Assembly: GCA_963786295.1 (NCBI GenBank)
Contig: CAWAYV010000029.1
Location: 62,001 to 126,000 of the forward strand
Source of the DNA: JACCZX01 sp963786295
GTDB taxonomy: Bacteria > Pseudomonadota > Gammaproteobacteria > Burkholderiales > Burkholderiaceae_F
Direction of reading: 5' to 3'
DNA length: 64,000 bases
A model generated the notes under the pieces. It saw only the letters and a list, made by a program, of their open reading frames with translations, had not been told where the DNA came from and made no database searches. Each line of letters begins with the position of its first letter. Position 1 is the first letter of the stretch. Of the stretch, positions 8,282-18,087 are shown one piece after another. Position numbers and translations under genes: made by a program.

Positions 8282-9084
8282 GCAGAAGTTGCCACCCGCA
8301 GCACACGGCCATTGCTTTGACGCAGCACTACCTCGCTCGCATGCGGCTGCGCGATGGCGGCGAACAGCGGCAACATCCGCGCGGTCGGATTGCCGAGGCG
8401 AATCGAATCCAGCAGCGGGTCTGCCAAAGCGGTATCGACTGCGTCTTCGGCGGCGCTACCCGTACCGTCAATCAACGTGAGCTGCGCAATAGCGGGTTCG
8501 AATTCCGGCGGGGCTAGCACCAGCGCGAGTGACCATGCATCGATTATCGGGCGCGCTTCCGAGAGGGGATACGGATACGGCAAGTCGTAGCAAACCATTA
8601 ACACCGGCGAATGCGCGGCGATCGCCTGCACCGCGGTTTCGAGCAGCGCCGCGGTAGCGGTATCGTCGAACGCGCACAGACTGGTGACCGCGCGATGACT
8701 CGCCACCGCGATACTGTAGTAACCGGACGCCGCGTTATGCACCGAGTTGTGAAACTTGGTCGGTGAAATTTGATAGTCGCCCGCAGCAAGCATCGCGCAG
8801 ATGTCGTGAATGATGTCCGGATTGCCCGAGCTGCTGCCGAAGACCGCAGGCACCTCGGTGGCGTCGAGCCCGGCGTGCGTCAACGCCTGCTGTGCGGCGG
8901 TCAGCGCGAAACGGGTCGCTGGTGTCGCGCGCCGCCGTTCCGCGGGGGGCAATAGGCCGCTCGGGGGCGCAGCATTATCGGCGCGAACGTAAGCAGCGGC
9001 GCCCGACAACACTGCACGCGCCGCCGGCCAATCGGCAAGCCCCGGCCCGTAGACGCCGATTCCCAACACTGCGCACGCGATCAC
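8275..9084 (-). CDS. beta-ketoacyl synthase chain-length-factor-like protein
   Basis: 269 residues from a GTG at 9084 that overlaps the ketosynthase stop (TCGTGA). It is a truncated thiolase-fold protein matching the short ketosynthase-like partner in aryl polyene operons: VFGSSSGNPDIIHDI, KFHNSVHNAASGYYSIA and LCAFDDTATAALLE. At the place where a ketosynthase has its catalytic Cys, this protein reads HNAASGY and has no Cys. It is therefore expected to be a non-catalytic heterodimer partner that sets chain length. Confidence 0.83.
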   Translation of the reverse strand: MIACAVLGIGVYGPGLADWPAARAVLSGAAAYVRADNAAPPSGLLPPAERRRATPATRFALTAAQQALTHAGLDATEVPAVFGSSSGNPDIIHDICAMLAAGDYQISPTKFHNSVHNAASGYYSIAVASHRAVTSLCAFDDTATAALLETAVQAIAAHSPVLMVCYDLPYPYPLSEARPIIDAWSLALVLAPPEFEPAIAQLTLIDGTGSAAEDAVDTALADPLLDSIRLGNPTARMLPLFAAIAQPHASEVVLRQSNGRVLRVATSAC

Positions 9085-10299
9085 GACAGCGTTCTGTTCG
9101 CGCGGCCGAAGATCACGCTGCAATTGCTGCCGCCAAAGCCGAACGAATTCGACAGCGCCACCTCGATATCGCGCGTTTCGTTGTCGAGCAGCACCGTGTT
9201 CGGACAATCGGGATCCAGATCGGTGGTGTGCAACGTACCGGGGAGCATGTCGTGTTCGAGAGCGAGCAACGTCACGATCGACTCGACGATCCCGGCCGCA
9301 CCTAGTAAATGACCAAACCAGCCCTTGGTCGAACTGCTGGCCGTAGTTCCGAAAACGTCAGCCACGGCACGACCTTCGGCGGGATCGTTCGAGCGGGTCG
9401 CCGTGCCGTGCAGGTTGACGTAATCAACCGCCTCCGGCGCCAGGCCCGCCGTCTCGAGCGCGCCGCGCATCGCCAGGCGCGCGCCGAGTCCTTCCGGATG
9501 CGGCGTCGACATGTGATGTGCATCGCTCGATTCGCCCGCGCCGAGCAGATACGCGGGCGCGTCCGCGCGCGCCTCGAGCAGCGCGAATCCAGCGCCTTCT
9601 CCGATCGAGATGCCGCTGCGCGCGCGGTCAAAGGGGCGGCACGGGTCGCGCGACAACAACTCGAGCGCGGAGAATCCACACAACGTCGTCAGGCATAGCG
9701 AATCGACGCCGCCGACAATCGCAGCATCGATCCAGTCAGCGCGCATCAAACGCGCCGCCGCAGCGAACACCTTGGCGCTCGACGAACACGCGGTCGAAAT
9801 CGCGAACGTCGGGCCCGCGGCGCCGACCGCGTGCGCTACCAGCGCGGGCGCCGAGAAATTATTCAGCGTCGTCGCATAGCTGAACGATTCGAGGCAGGTG
9901 GCCCGCGGCGTCGCGCGCGCGATACGCGCTTTCGGCTTGCTCGATGCCGGACGTGCTGGTGCCGATGAGCACCGCCACCCGCGCGGACCCGTACCGTGCG
10001 ACGGCCGCGCGCGCTTTCGCAACGAATTCATCCTGCTGAAGCCCGAGCCACGCCAGCCGATTGTTGCGGCAGTCATAGCGCGACAACGGCTCAGGCAGCC
10101 TGATCGACTGCAACCCTTCGACTTCGCCGATCCACGTATCGAGCGCCGGTCCATCGACGTCGGCCGCAAAGTCGCGGCGCGCTTCATAGCGCTTCAGTCC
10201 GCTGCGCCGTGTGCGCAATGCCTCGAGCAATGCACCGTGCCCACGGCCGACGGCGGTGGTGGCGGTGTACGCACTGATTGCGACCGGATCGAACTTCAT
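9081..10299 (-). CDS. beta-ketoacyl-ACP synthase (polyene ketosynthase), frameshifted
   Basis: The ATG at 10299 overlaps the exporter stop by 3 nt. The N-terminal part (VAISAYTATTAVGRG ... VLIGTSTSGIEQAE) is in one frame until about 9891. The rest continues in the next frame from ESFSYATTLNNFSAPALVAH to the stop at 9081. One surplus base at 9891-9897 separates the halves; together they give about 405 residues, normal for a type II ketosynthase. The catalytic triad is present in the second half: Cys in ISTACSSSAK, His in VNLHGTATRSND and His in FGHLLGAAG. Since every motif is conserved and the partner gene is intact, a sequencing indel is more likely than inactivation. Confidence 0.85.
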
Positions 10300-12656
10300 G
10301 CGGCGGTTGACGCGCGCGTGCGCTCGGGGGCTAGCGCCATGCTGACGACGAGCGCAATGGTCGCGCCAATGGCGACCGTAACGCCGATCATGTGCAATAC
10401 CGGGGTCGACGACATCGCCAGCGTCGCAAAGGCAATCAGTGTCGTCCCCGCGGCGAGAGTGACCGACAATGTGACCGGTAGCGGAACGATTGCCGACTGT
10501 GCTCGCTGATCGTCGCGCGGCATGCCGATAAACAACGCGTAGTTGGTGCCGACGCCAGCCGCCAGCAGCAGCGCGACCAGGTGAAAGAGCGTCAGCCCTC
10601 CTTCGATCAGCACCAGTGCCGCGGCGGTCATCGCCATCGAGACGGCAACCGACGCTGCGATGCGCGCGGTCGCCCTTAGATTTCGCAACTGCACCGCCAG
10701 AATAAGAACGATCAACAATCCTCCTCCTAACGCCGCCCACGCCGCGCGCGCCCGGTAGTCCGCGACCAGTGCCTGCACGTTGGTCAGATCGATCAGCGAC
10801 ACGCCATTCGCGCCCCGCACTTCGGCGGCGACCTTCGCAGCATCATCGACGCCGGTTAACGTGATCAGCGCCACGGCCTCGGAACCCGTCTCGTGCTTGC
10901 GCTCGACGAGTTGAGCAGCAAGCCGCTGGCCAAGCGCAGTGCCCGCATAGTAGTCGGGCTCGATCACGAGCTCGCGGGCGCGTTGAACGTCCTCAATAAA
11001 GGGCTCGAACGCTTCTGCGCGCAACGCGCTATCGGCCAGCGCTTGAGTCAAACGCTCGCGCAATGTCGCTGCATCAGGCAACGCGGCGCGCCGCGCTTGT
11101 TGCGTCGCCGCGCTCGGCACCAGGGTGGCGGGCGAATCGAATCCGGCGATCGCGCCACGCGACTTTAGGCTGGTTAGCCGATCGTGCAGCGCTTCAGCGC
11201 GAGCGATTGCCTCCTCCTTCGTCGCGCCGTCGATTGCGAGCACGAAGCGTAGATCGCCGAGCCCGGTCTCGCCGCGCAGTCGCGCATCGAGCTCGCCCGA
11301 TCCGCGCGCCAGCGGCGAAATCGCGGCCAGCTGATCATTCCACAGGCGATCTCCGCGCGTGACTAGCAGCATCACGGAGGCGGCACCGAGCAACAGAAGC
11401 GCAGCCCGCAACCGCGGCGCGCGCATCGAAAAACGTGCGAGCGGCGCGAATCGCGCCAGGCGCGATGCATCGAGCGGCTGTAGCACGTCGGGCAAGCAAA
11501 ACCGCGCCACCGATGCGGCGACCGCGATACCGACGATCGACATTAGGCCCAGCTGCATCAATCCGGCGAAGCCCGACAGCATCATCGCGACGAAGCCTGC
11601 ACTCGATGTCAGCACAGCGAGCCACAAGCCGCGCCACAGCACGGCGTTCTGTTCGTCGCGCCATAGGTAGGTATTGTCTTCGCGCTGCCGCTGCACTTGA
11701 ACGTAGACGGCGTAGTCGACCGCTTCGCCAATCAGCGTCAGGCCGAAGCCGAGCGTGATGCCGTGAATGGTGCCGAACGTGACAGTCACCGCAGCAAGGC
11801 CTGCCAACACGCCGGTCGCCGTCGGCAGCGCCGCCCACAACAGAAAACGCGGGCTGCGTAGCACCAACAGCAACAGCAGACTCACCGCTACCGTCGCAAT
11901 CAACGTCAAGCGCCGCGCGTCGTGCTGAATGGCGCGCCGCGATTCGACGGCGAACACTCCGGGGCCGGTTAGATGCAGTTGCAGTGTCTCGGCCGAACCC
12001 GACGCACCGAATGCGGCACGAATCGCCGCCACTGCCTCGGCTTGCGCGTCCACGTCGAATCCCGGCGCGCGTGTCGTTGCCAGAAGTAACGCAGTGCGGC
12101 CGGACTGGTCGAACCACACGCCGTGCGCGCTGAGCGGAGCCCGCGCCGGCTTCAGCGCCGCCGCAATACTCAGCAGTTCGCCGGTCAAGTCGCGCGCGGC
12201 GGTCGGTTTCACCAGCGGCGCCGCCGATGAGCGCAGCAACGCTTCCAGATCGCCGGCGGCGGCGCGCAGACCTTCGACCGAGAACCGTTGCGGCGACACT
12301 TGTGCGCTCAGCAGGTAGCGCGCATCGAACAGACGCTCGCGCTCGGCCAGAAACATCGCCGGATCGCCGTTGGCGACGAACGCGAAGCGCGGGTCGGTGC
12401 GCAACGCCGCCGCGATCTGTTGCGAACGCTGCGCTGCAGCCACCGCTTGATCCGCGCTCACCGCTTCAATGCCGATCAATATCACTCTTGCAGCAACGCC
12501 GTCGCGCAGCTGGTCGGCCAGCATCGCCTGCTCGCGCGTCGCCGGGCCCGGCAAGAAAGCAGTGATGTCGGTGACGATGGTCGCGCGCGCGACGATCACG
12601 CCGCACACAAGCACACCGAGCAGCCACGCGCCCCATCGCACGGCACGACGCTTCAT
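10296..12656 (-). CDS. MMPL/RND-family exporter of the aryl polyene cluster
   Basis: 786 residues, overlapping LolA upstream by 4 nt. The architecture is a first membrane helix (residues 10-28), a large periplasmic loop, a block of about five helices (about 255-400), a second periplasmic loop and a final block of helices (about 645-780). Typical sequences include FGLTLIGEAVDYAVYV and GVGTNYALFIGM, which match the membrane motifs of MMPL transporters in pigment operons. It probably extracts the lipid-linked pigment from the inner membrane and hands it to the LolA-like carrier. Confidence 0.9.
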   Translation of the reverse strand: MKRRAVRWGAWLLGVLVCGVIVARATIVTDITAFLPGPATREQAMLADQLRDGVAARVILIGIEAVSADQAVAAAQRSQQIAAALRTDPRFAFVANGDPAMFLAERERLFDARYLLSAQVSPQRFSVEGLRAAAGDLEALLRSSAAPLVKPTAARDLTGELLSIAAALKPARAPLSAHGVWFDQSGRTALLLATTRAPGFDVDAQAEAVAAIRAAFGASGSAETLQLHLTGPGVFAVESRRAIQHDARRLTLIATVAVSLLLLLVLRSPRFLLWAALPTATGVLAGLAAVTVTFGTIHGITLGFGLTLIGEAVDYAVYVQVQRQREDNTYLWRDEQNAVLWRGLWLAVLTSSAGFVAMMLSGFAGLMQLGLMSIVGIAVAASVARFCLPDVLQPLDASRLARFAPLARFSMRAPRLRAALLLLGAASVMLLVTRGDRLWNDQLAAISPLARGSGELDARLRGETGLGDLRFVLAIDGATKEEAIARAEALHDRLTSLKSRGAIAGFDSPATLVPSAATQQARRAALPDAATLRERLTQALADSALRAEAFEPFIEDVQRARELVIEPDYYAGTALGQRLAAQLVERKHETGSEAVALITLTGVDDAAKVAAEVRGANGVSLIDLTNVQALVADYRARAAWAALGGGLLIVLILAVQLRNLRATARIAASVAVSMAMTAAALVLIEGGLTLFHLVALLLAAGVGTNYALFIGMPRDDQRAQSAIVPLPVTLSVTLAAGTTLIAFATLAMSSTPVLHMIGVTVAIGATIALVVSMALAPERTRASTAA

Positions 12657-13294
12657 TTTTTGGTCGGTACGACCAGTGGCGTGATCTGCATCAAAGTGAA
12701 GTCACCGTTCGCCTCGACAATTTCGACCGTGCTGACTTCGCTACCGGCGCCGCGCATAACTACCTTGGCCACCGCATCGCGGAGCGCTTGCTCACGCGGG
12801 GCCAGCGTTAACTGCCACCCTTTTTGCGACGGCGGCGCGCTCCAAGACACGTCGTAGTGCCGCCGCAATGCGGGCAGATCGCCGGCCAAGGTGGCGCGCA
12901 GGCATTCAATCAACGCCGCCAGCAGCGGCGCATCGGACAGCGCAAATGTGCGCTTTTGCACATTGCCGCCTAGCGGGGCGCCTTCGTAGGTAACGACGTT
13001 GCCTTCGATTCGCACCGATTCGCGCTGCGGCGCGACGGTGCGCTTCTCCAGAAGGTCGGGCGCGCGAAAGACCAGCGTACCGCTTGATTCGACGGGCGCC
13101 TTCAGCAGCGCTGAAAATTTGCGCTCGGTGAAGCGGGCCTGCCGCTCGCGACGCGTTCCAAGCTCGGAAAACAGGCGCACCAGGTCATCATCCGCCGCGC
13201 GCGCGCGCCAGGACAACGTCAAGGAACAAAGCGAGATCAATGCGAGTACATGGCGGCGTGTAACGAGACCGTGCGTCATCGCGCGCTTCGTCAA
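12653..13294 (-). CDS. LolA-like outer-membrane lipoprotein carrier family protein
   Basis: 208-213 residues. Starts are TTG at 13294, which overlaps the preceding stop, or ATG at 13279. A twin-arginine-flanked hydrophobic leader (HVLALISLCSLTLSW) indicates export to the periplasm. The body matches LolA-like proteins of aryl polyene clusters: QARFTERKFSALLKAPVES, GTLVFRAPDLLEKRT and a C-terminal GDFTLMQITPLVVP. It most likely ferries the hydrophobic pigment-lipid across the periplasm after extraction by the MMPL protein encoded next. Confidence 0.85.
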   Translation of the reverse strand: MTKRAMTHGLVTRRHVLALISLCSLTLSWRARAADDDLVRLFSELGTRRERQARFTERKFSALLKAPVESSGTLVFRAPDLLEKRTVAPQRESVRIEGNVVTYEGAPLGGNVQKRTFALSDAPLLAALIECLRATLAGDLPALRRHYDVSWSAPPSQKGWQLTLAPREQALRDAVAKVVMRGAGSEVSTVEIVEANGDFTLMQITPLVVPTKK

Positions 13295-13668
13295 GTAACC
13301 TGCAGCGGCTGCAGTTGCAGTGATCCTTCGGCGATCAGCGTACCGCCGCTGGTCACCGTGAAGCGCACCGTGTCATTGCTGCGCGCCTCAGTGCCTGCGG
13401 CTTGTACAGGCCTCTTCAGCGCGCATTCAAACGTTTGGTCCGGAGCCAGCGGTCGCAGAAACTTCGCGCGCTTCACTGCCGCGATCGCGCGCGCTTCGCC
13501 TTCCGCGGGCAACCGCCGCCTGGCGGCAGCCACGACCCATGCCAATAACCAGGCGCCGGGAACGATCGGATGGCCGGGAAAGTGGCCGGCGAGCATCGGA
13601 TGGTCGGCGCCCACCATGCCGCGCTCCGGCGCAGGCACACGCGAAGGCGGCAGCAAACCGTCGGTCAT
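13291..13668 (-). CDS. FabZ-like hotdog dehydratase (ApeI-like)
   Basis: 125 residues. The hallmark HPMLAGHFPGHPIVPG is close to the HF.G.P..PG catalytic-helix motif of FabZ/FabA dehydratases, with the His in GHFPG as the catalytic base. A single hotdog domain fills the protein. It sits directly after the ligase gene and would dehydrate the beta-hydroxyacyl intermediates to extend the conjugated polyene, sharing that role with the ApeP-like protein. Confidence 0.88.
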   Translation of the reverse strand: MTDGLLPPSRVPAPERGMVGADHPMLAGHFPGHPIVPGAWLLAWVVAAARRRLPAEGEARAIAAVKRAKFLRPLAPDQTFECALKRPVQAAGTEARSNDTVRFTVTSGGTLIAEGSLQLQPLQVT

Positions 13669-13695
13669 TTGAGAACCGTTGTGAATTCAAGCCAA

Positions 13696-15106
13696 CTAAT
13701 CAATGCGAGCACCACTTATTCGGGCAACGACACCGCCCGCCTTCGGTTGACGCCCGGTGCAGGCATGCAGCGCTTTTTCCGCCAGCGCCAGCAGACTCGG
13801 CCCTCGGTAACTTGCCCTGCGCGTTGCGTGGCAGCGCATCGACGCGCAACAACGGACGCGGTAAGAACGCCGCATCGATATGTACGCGCAGCGCAGCGAG
13901 CAGTTCGGCGCGTGTGACAGCGGGCGCCACGACCAACGCCATTAGGCGCGGCTCGCGCGCGATACCGGGGGTGGCCGGCGGCTCGAATATCGCGCCGTCG
14001 ATCACACCGTCGATCGACAGCAGCAATCGGTTAAGCCCTTCCAGCGACGCCCGCTTGCCGCCGATGTTGACGACGTCATCAATGCGCCCTTCGAGCTCGA
14101 ACGCCGAATCGCTGATCAGCCGCAGCCGATCCGCAAGCCGGCCCGGCTGCACATGGCCACCGTGCGCGTGGAATTCACCGTCGCGCTGCTCGATCTTCAC
14201 GTCGCGCATCGCCGTCCACACCGGACCATCGACCGTGCGCCGCGTCGCCACCATGCCGGTCTCGGTGCAACCGTAGACCTCAAACAAGCGCGTACGCCAC
14301 ATCGATTCGCACCGCTGGGCCAGCTCAAGCGCGAGCGGCGCGGTGGCGCTGACGACCCGGTCAAGCGTGGGCATCGAGTGCACCGTCTCTGCAAGCGCCC
14401 GCAGATGCACAGGCGCCGTGATCAGCACGCGCCGCCCGGTGGCCTGCGACAACACGGCAACGACTTCATGCGGATGCAGCGGATGCTCTGCTGCAAGTGC
14501 GCACGGGCCGTGCAACGCCAGTAGCACCGTCGATTCGAAACCGTACATATGCTGCGGCGACACCGTGCCGATTAGCACTACGTCGTCGATCGGCGCTTGA
14601 TCCAGTTGCAGAGCGATGATTTCGGAGCGCGCCCCGTCCACGATGCAACCCCACGTTTTCGGCTGTGCCTGCGGCTCGCCGGTGCTGCCCGACGTGAAAG
14701 CGACCGCAGCAACGTGCTCACGTGCAATCGCCGGAGGCGGCCACACCGACGAGTCCATCCCGCTCTGCCACTCGGTTGCAGATGACGAGGCGCGGTTCCA
14801 GGCAATGTGGCCGGCTTCGTCGCCCAGGTACAGCGTGTCCGGATAGCGCATCGCCAGCTGCGCCAGTGTTTCCGGCGTGCGCGACGGCGGCAGCAAGCTG
14901 GTGCGGCCGGCCAGCAACGCCGCACCGAATCCGACCGCGAACAGATACCGATCGCGGCAGCCATTCAGCACATACTGCGCGGGCGGCAACTGTCGTGCGA
15001 GCGCCGCTGCGTCGGCCACAAACCGTCCGGCGGTGATCGGAGTGCCCGCGCGCACAGCGATGCGAGCTTCGGGCGCCCGATGCCCGATCAACAACTCGTC
15101 TGTCAT
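13696..15106 (-). CDS. acyl/aryl-ACP AMP-ligase (ANL superfamily), frameshift near 3' end
   Basis: The ATG at 15106 overlaps the COG4648 stop by 4 nt. The adenylate-forming motifs are AFTSGSTGEPQAQPKTWG, YGCTETGMV and the C-terminal LPRNAQGKLPR with the catalytic Lys. In the given sequence the frame runs to 13700 with a nonsense tail. Removing one G from the run at 13801-13803 restores a family-like end (SLLALAEKALHACTGRQP) and a stop at 13696. In aryl polyene pathways this enzyme activates the aromatic acid starter and loads it on ACP. With the chorismatase across the promoter, 3- or 4-hydroxybenzoate is the likely substrate. Confidence 0.88.
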
Positions 15107-15777
15107 CCGGCGCGCCGCGCGGCCCGCATCTGTCCCACCTGCCGCTGATAGGCAACGATACGTGCCACGATATGCAGCGGTGTGTGCGGCGGCAACTCTT
15201 TGAAGCCGAAGCGGCGCACCATCCATTCCAGCGCGAACATCATGCCGACCAGTGGCCACGAGAGCACGTTAACGAACAGCGACCACCATTCGAACGGCGC
15301 ATAGAGCATCAACACCAGCGACAGGCCTGCCATCGTGATGAAAAATATCGCCCACGCTTGCGTCAGTGCGCGTAGATAGCGGACGAATTCCGGCGCGAGT
15401 ACGCCGTCATCGAGTTCGGCGATGCGCACGATCAGCGGTGTCTCGCCTGGGCGCAACGTCGCGCCGAACAGACCCGCAAGCATTAGATTCAACGCGATCG
15501 ACGGCAGCGCCGCCAGCACTTGCTGATGCGACAACACCGCCGCACCCAGTAACGCCGCCAGCAATACTCCAACCAGCAGGGCGGTTCGGCTGCGCACGAT
15601 TAGCGCAAAGACACAGGCATCTACGATCATCAACACCAGCATTGACCAGGCCGGATCAAACGAATCGCGCAGCAGTTGCGGCACCACATGCAGCACGATC
15701 GACAGGACGATCGCGACAGTGGCGAGCAGCCATATGCTGCGTGTCGAGCGGGTCGTTGAAGCGCTTTCCGGACTCAT
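15103..15777 (-). CDS. COG4648-type membrane protein of the pigment operon
   Basis: 224 residues with at least five hydrophobic helices, for example IWLLATVAIVLSIVLHVV, MLVLMIVDACVFALIV and AWAIFFITMAGLSLVLML. The helix-free C-terminus carries RFGFKELPPHTPLH. Proteins of this family are a constant but functionally uncharacterised part of aryl polyene operons. The start overlaps the MipA stop by 4 nt. It may help membrane assembly or transport; no catalytic motif is visible. Confidence 0.82.
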   Translation of the reverse strand: MSPESASTTRSTRSIWLLATVAIVLSIVLHVVPQLLRDSFDPAWSMLVLMIVDACVFALIVRSRTALLVGVLLAALLGAAVLSHQQVLAALPSIALNLMLAGLFGATLRPGETPLIVRIAELDDGVLAPEFVRYLRALTQAWAIFFITMAGLSLVLMLYAPFEWWSLFVNVLSWPLVGMMFALEWMVRRFGFKELPPHTPLHIVARIVAYQRQVGQMRAARRAG

Positions 15778-16658
15778 TTCAGTAATCTACCGGGACCATC
15801 GTCGTCTACCGGCACCATCGTCGCTGATCGTGCGAACACGTAGCTGAAAGCAACGCCGCCGCTGACTTGCCGGCGCTGTGTAACGAGCGGCGAATCCGCA
15901 AAGACCGCGCCGCTGAGATTGTCGTACTTGATATAGCCGCCGAACCACCAGCGGTCGATCCGGTGCGACAGCGCTGCCAACACCTGCCACCCGCCGTAGC
16001 CCGCCGGTGCGCGATATTCGGGGCGTGTCGGAGTCGCATCGGCGGCGGGCACGCTGTAAAAATATCCGTTCAGGCGCTGGTCCGAAAACGGCGCTTCGAC
16101 CAGCAGTCCCAGATTCCATCGATCGGGCGCTGAGGCCGAAGGCCAGCGCAGATCCAGATTCAGCTGAGGAGCAAACACGTAGCCGACGTTGCGCACGCCA
16201 CTCTGAAACGTAAACGCTGCGCGCACCGGAAGACGCAGATCGAGCGCCGCGAGGCGATCGTCGGTGCGCCATAGGTGAATGTTGGCGAGCGGCCCGACCT
16301 CGAATAACGGCCTCAAATCCTCCATCCCCTGCCGCGCGGTGTTGCGGTCGCTGTCGACCGGCACGCTGGCGCTGACGCTGACGCTTAGTTCGATCCGATC
16401 GGTGTCGAAAAAACGCGCACGCACGCCGTCACGATCGGCGCGGAAGATTTCGCCGCGATATACGACCCACGGAATCGGGAACACGTAGTTGCGAATTTCT
16501 TCCGAGCCACGATAGTCCGGAATGCGCAATGCCGTAGCGCCTCCGCCCAGCTCCCACAATGGCAGTACTTCGAGTTGCTGCGGCGCTGCTGAGGACGCGA
16601 TACTGATTAGCAGCAAAGAAAGCGCAGCGCGAGCTCCGTTGCGCCCTTTGGCCGGCAC
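15774..16658 (-). CDS. MipA/OmpV-family outer-membrane protein
   Basis: 294 residues from a GTG at 16658, directly after the halogenase stop at 16661. Upstream in-frame codons lie inside the halogenase. An N-terminal leader (ALSLLLISIASSAAPQQ) suggests export. The mature part alternates polar and hydrophobic residues with aromatic strand ends and ends in a beta-signal-like FSYVF. Typical MipA/OmpV features include LWELGGGATALRIPDYRGS and FFDTDRIELSVSV. It is probably an outer-membrane barrel that receives or stabilises the exported pigment; the original MipA scaffolds murein enzymes, so function here is inferred. Confidence 0.82.
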   Translation of the reverse strand: MPAKGRNGARAALSLLLISIASSAAPQQLEVLPLWELGGGATALRIPDYRGSEEIRNYVFPIPWVVYRGEIFRADRDGVRARFFDTDRIELSVSVSASVPVDSDRNTARQGMEDLRPLFEVGPLANIHLWRTDDRLAALDLRLPVRAAFTFQSGVRNVGYVFAPQLNLDLRWPSASAPDRWNLGLLVEAPFSDQRLNGYFYSVPAADATPTRPEYRAPAGYGGWQVLAALSHRIDRWWFGGYIKYDNLSGAVFADSPLVTQRRQVSGGVAFSYVFARSATMVPVDDDGPGRLLK

Positions 16659-16660
16659 CG

Positions 16661-18034
16661 CTAGCCCGATCCGTCGGTCGCGTAGATCGTCTGTGGCCGG
16701 ATCGCATTTTTGCGGTTGAGCACACTCGCCCAAGCGTAGCGCCAGTGCCTCAGCGCACTGAGGTAGTAGATGCCACGAAATGCCATTACTCGCCGCCGCA
16801 CCGGCCCCGAGTCGTAGACATCCCCGGCAAGAAACGAAATAACGGCGCGCTGCACACCAAAAATGTCGCGCGGATTCATGATCAGGTTGCGCATGATCGG
16901 TGAGGTCATCCGGTAGATCATCCAGGTAAATGTCTTGAGCCCGCGCCGCACGCGGCGTTCGAACGCACGATTCAGCCGCGGCGCTGCCGACGGATCACGC
17001 AGTGCGCCATCGATCACGCCGGCGGCAAATTGCGCGCTGTTCATCGCCAGATACACGCCGCTCGAAAACACCGGGTCGACGAATGCGAACGCGTCGCCGA
17101 CCATCACGTACCGGTCGCCCGCCATTCGGTCGGACGTATACGAATAGTTACCGGTAGCGGTCGCCGGTTCTATCAGCGTCGCATTCTTGACGCGCTCCCA
17201 AAGTGGCGGGCACGTCTGCAACGTGCGCAGAAAGAATGTCGAAGGATCGGTGTCGCGTGTCTTCAGGTAGTACGGCCAGCACACTGCGCCGACGCTGGTG
17301 GTGCCGTCGGCCAGCGGAATGAACCACATCCAGCCGTGCGCGAACCAGTAGATCTCAATATCGCCCTCGGCATCACCGGCGTTGCGCTGCGCGCCGCGAA
17401 AGTGGCCGTACAGTGCCGCGCTGGTGTGCTTCGGATTCTTGCGCTTGATGCCGAGACGCGACGCCATGAAGGTGTCGCGCCCGGTGGCGTCGATCAGGTA
17501 GCGGGCGGTGGCGTTGAGGCTGCGGCCATCGCCGCATTTCGCCTCGACAACCACTTGATCGGACTCGAAACGGACATTGCCCGCACGGCACGATTCGATG
17601 ACCTCGACGCCGCGTCCACGCGCATGCTGCAACAATGCGAGATCGAATTCCGAGCGCCGCACTTGATAGGCATACTTCGGCACGCCATCCCATGCGTCGG
17701 CAAACGCAAATGTCTGACTCGCTTGATGTTCGATCGAGTGAAACTGCACCGAATTCTTGACAAGCCCGACTTTTTTAATCGCCGGTGCACACCCTAGCCG
17801 TTCAAACAAAGGCAGATTCAATGGCAGCAGCGATTCCCCTATATGAAAGCGAGGGTGCCGATCCTTTTCGAGCAACAGCACGCGCCAACCCTTTTCTGCC
17901 AGCAATGCACCGGCGGTGCTACCGCCCGGGCCGCCACCGATGATCACGACATCCGCGCTGCGTTCGTCGATGGCGGGCAGCCCCGCGAGCGGCGCGTCGT
18001 CGTGCTGGGCAGTCGCGTGGAGTGCTGTAAACAT
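16661..18034 (-). CDS. flavin-dependent halogenase-like oxidoreductase
   Basis: 457 residues; first gene of the pigment operon. The FAD-binding Rossmann motif VVIIGGGPGGSTAGALLAEK lies near residue 30, followed by HIGESLLPLN. The WxWxIP signature of flavin-dependent halogenases is present as WMWFIPL near residue 240, and FVDPVFSSGVYLAMNS matches the halogenase Fx.Px.Sx.G motif. Xanthomonadins are brominated aryl polyenes, so this enzyme is a good candidate for ring or chain halogenation. A simple hydroxylase role cannot be excluded without structural comparison. Confidence 0.88.
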   Translation of the reverse strand: MFTALHATAQHDDAPLAGLPAIDERSADVVIIGGGPGGSTAGALLAEKGWRVLLLEKDRHPRFHIGESLLPLNLPLFERLGCAPAIKKVGLVKNSVQFHSIEHQASQTFAFADAWDGVPKYAYQVRRSEFDLALLQHARGRGVEVIESCRAGNVRFESDQVVVEAKCGDGRSLNATARYLIDATGRDTFMASRLGIKRKNPKHTSAALYGHFRGAQRNAGDAEGDIEIYWFAHGWMWFIPLADGTTSVGAVCWPYYLKTRDTDPSTFFLRTLQTCPPLWERVKNATLIEPATATGNYSYTSDRMAGDRYVMVGDAFAFVDPVFSSGVYLAMNSAQFAAGVIDGALRDPSAAPRLNRAFERRVRRGLKTFTWMIYRMTSPIMRNLIMNPRDIFGVQRAVISFLAGDVYDSGPVRRRVMAFRGIYYLSALRHWRYAWASVLNRKNAIRPQTIYATDGSG

Positions 18035-18087
18035 GGCTGCGCAAGTGTATCAATCGGCTCGGTGCCGATGACTAGAATTCGCACCTT
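18035..18087. promoter_or_regulatory. divergent intergenic region between halogenase and chorismatase
   Basis: 53 bp separate the ATG of the minus-strand pigment operon from the earliest possible start of the plus-strand chorismatase. It must hold, or closely flank, the promoters for both transcription units. A GAATTC-containing A/T-richer patch lies in the middle, but no convincing -35/-10 pair or operator repeat is visible. If the chorismatase starts at its ATG at 18136, the spacer is about 100 bp. Confidence 0.4.

Noticed and set aside
8935..8965. GC-rich stretch in the chain-length-factor gene as another repeat copy
   Set aside because: The encoded LLPPAERRR segment is normal for the family, so no insertion is needed.
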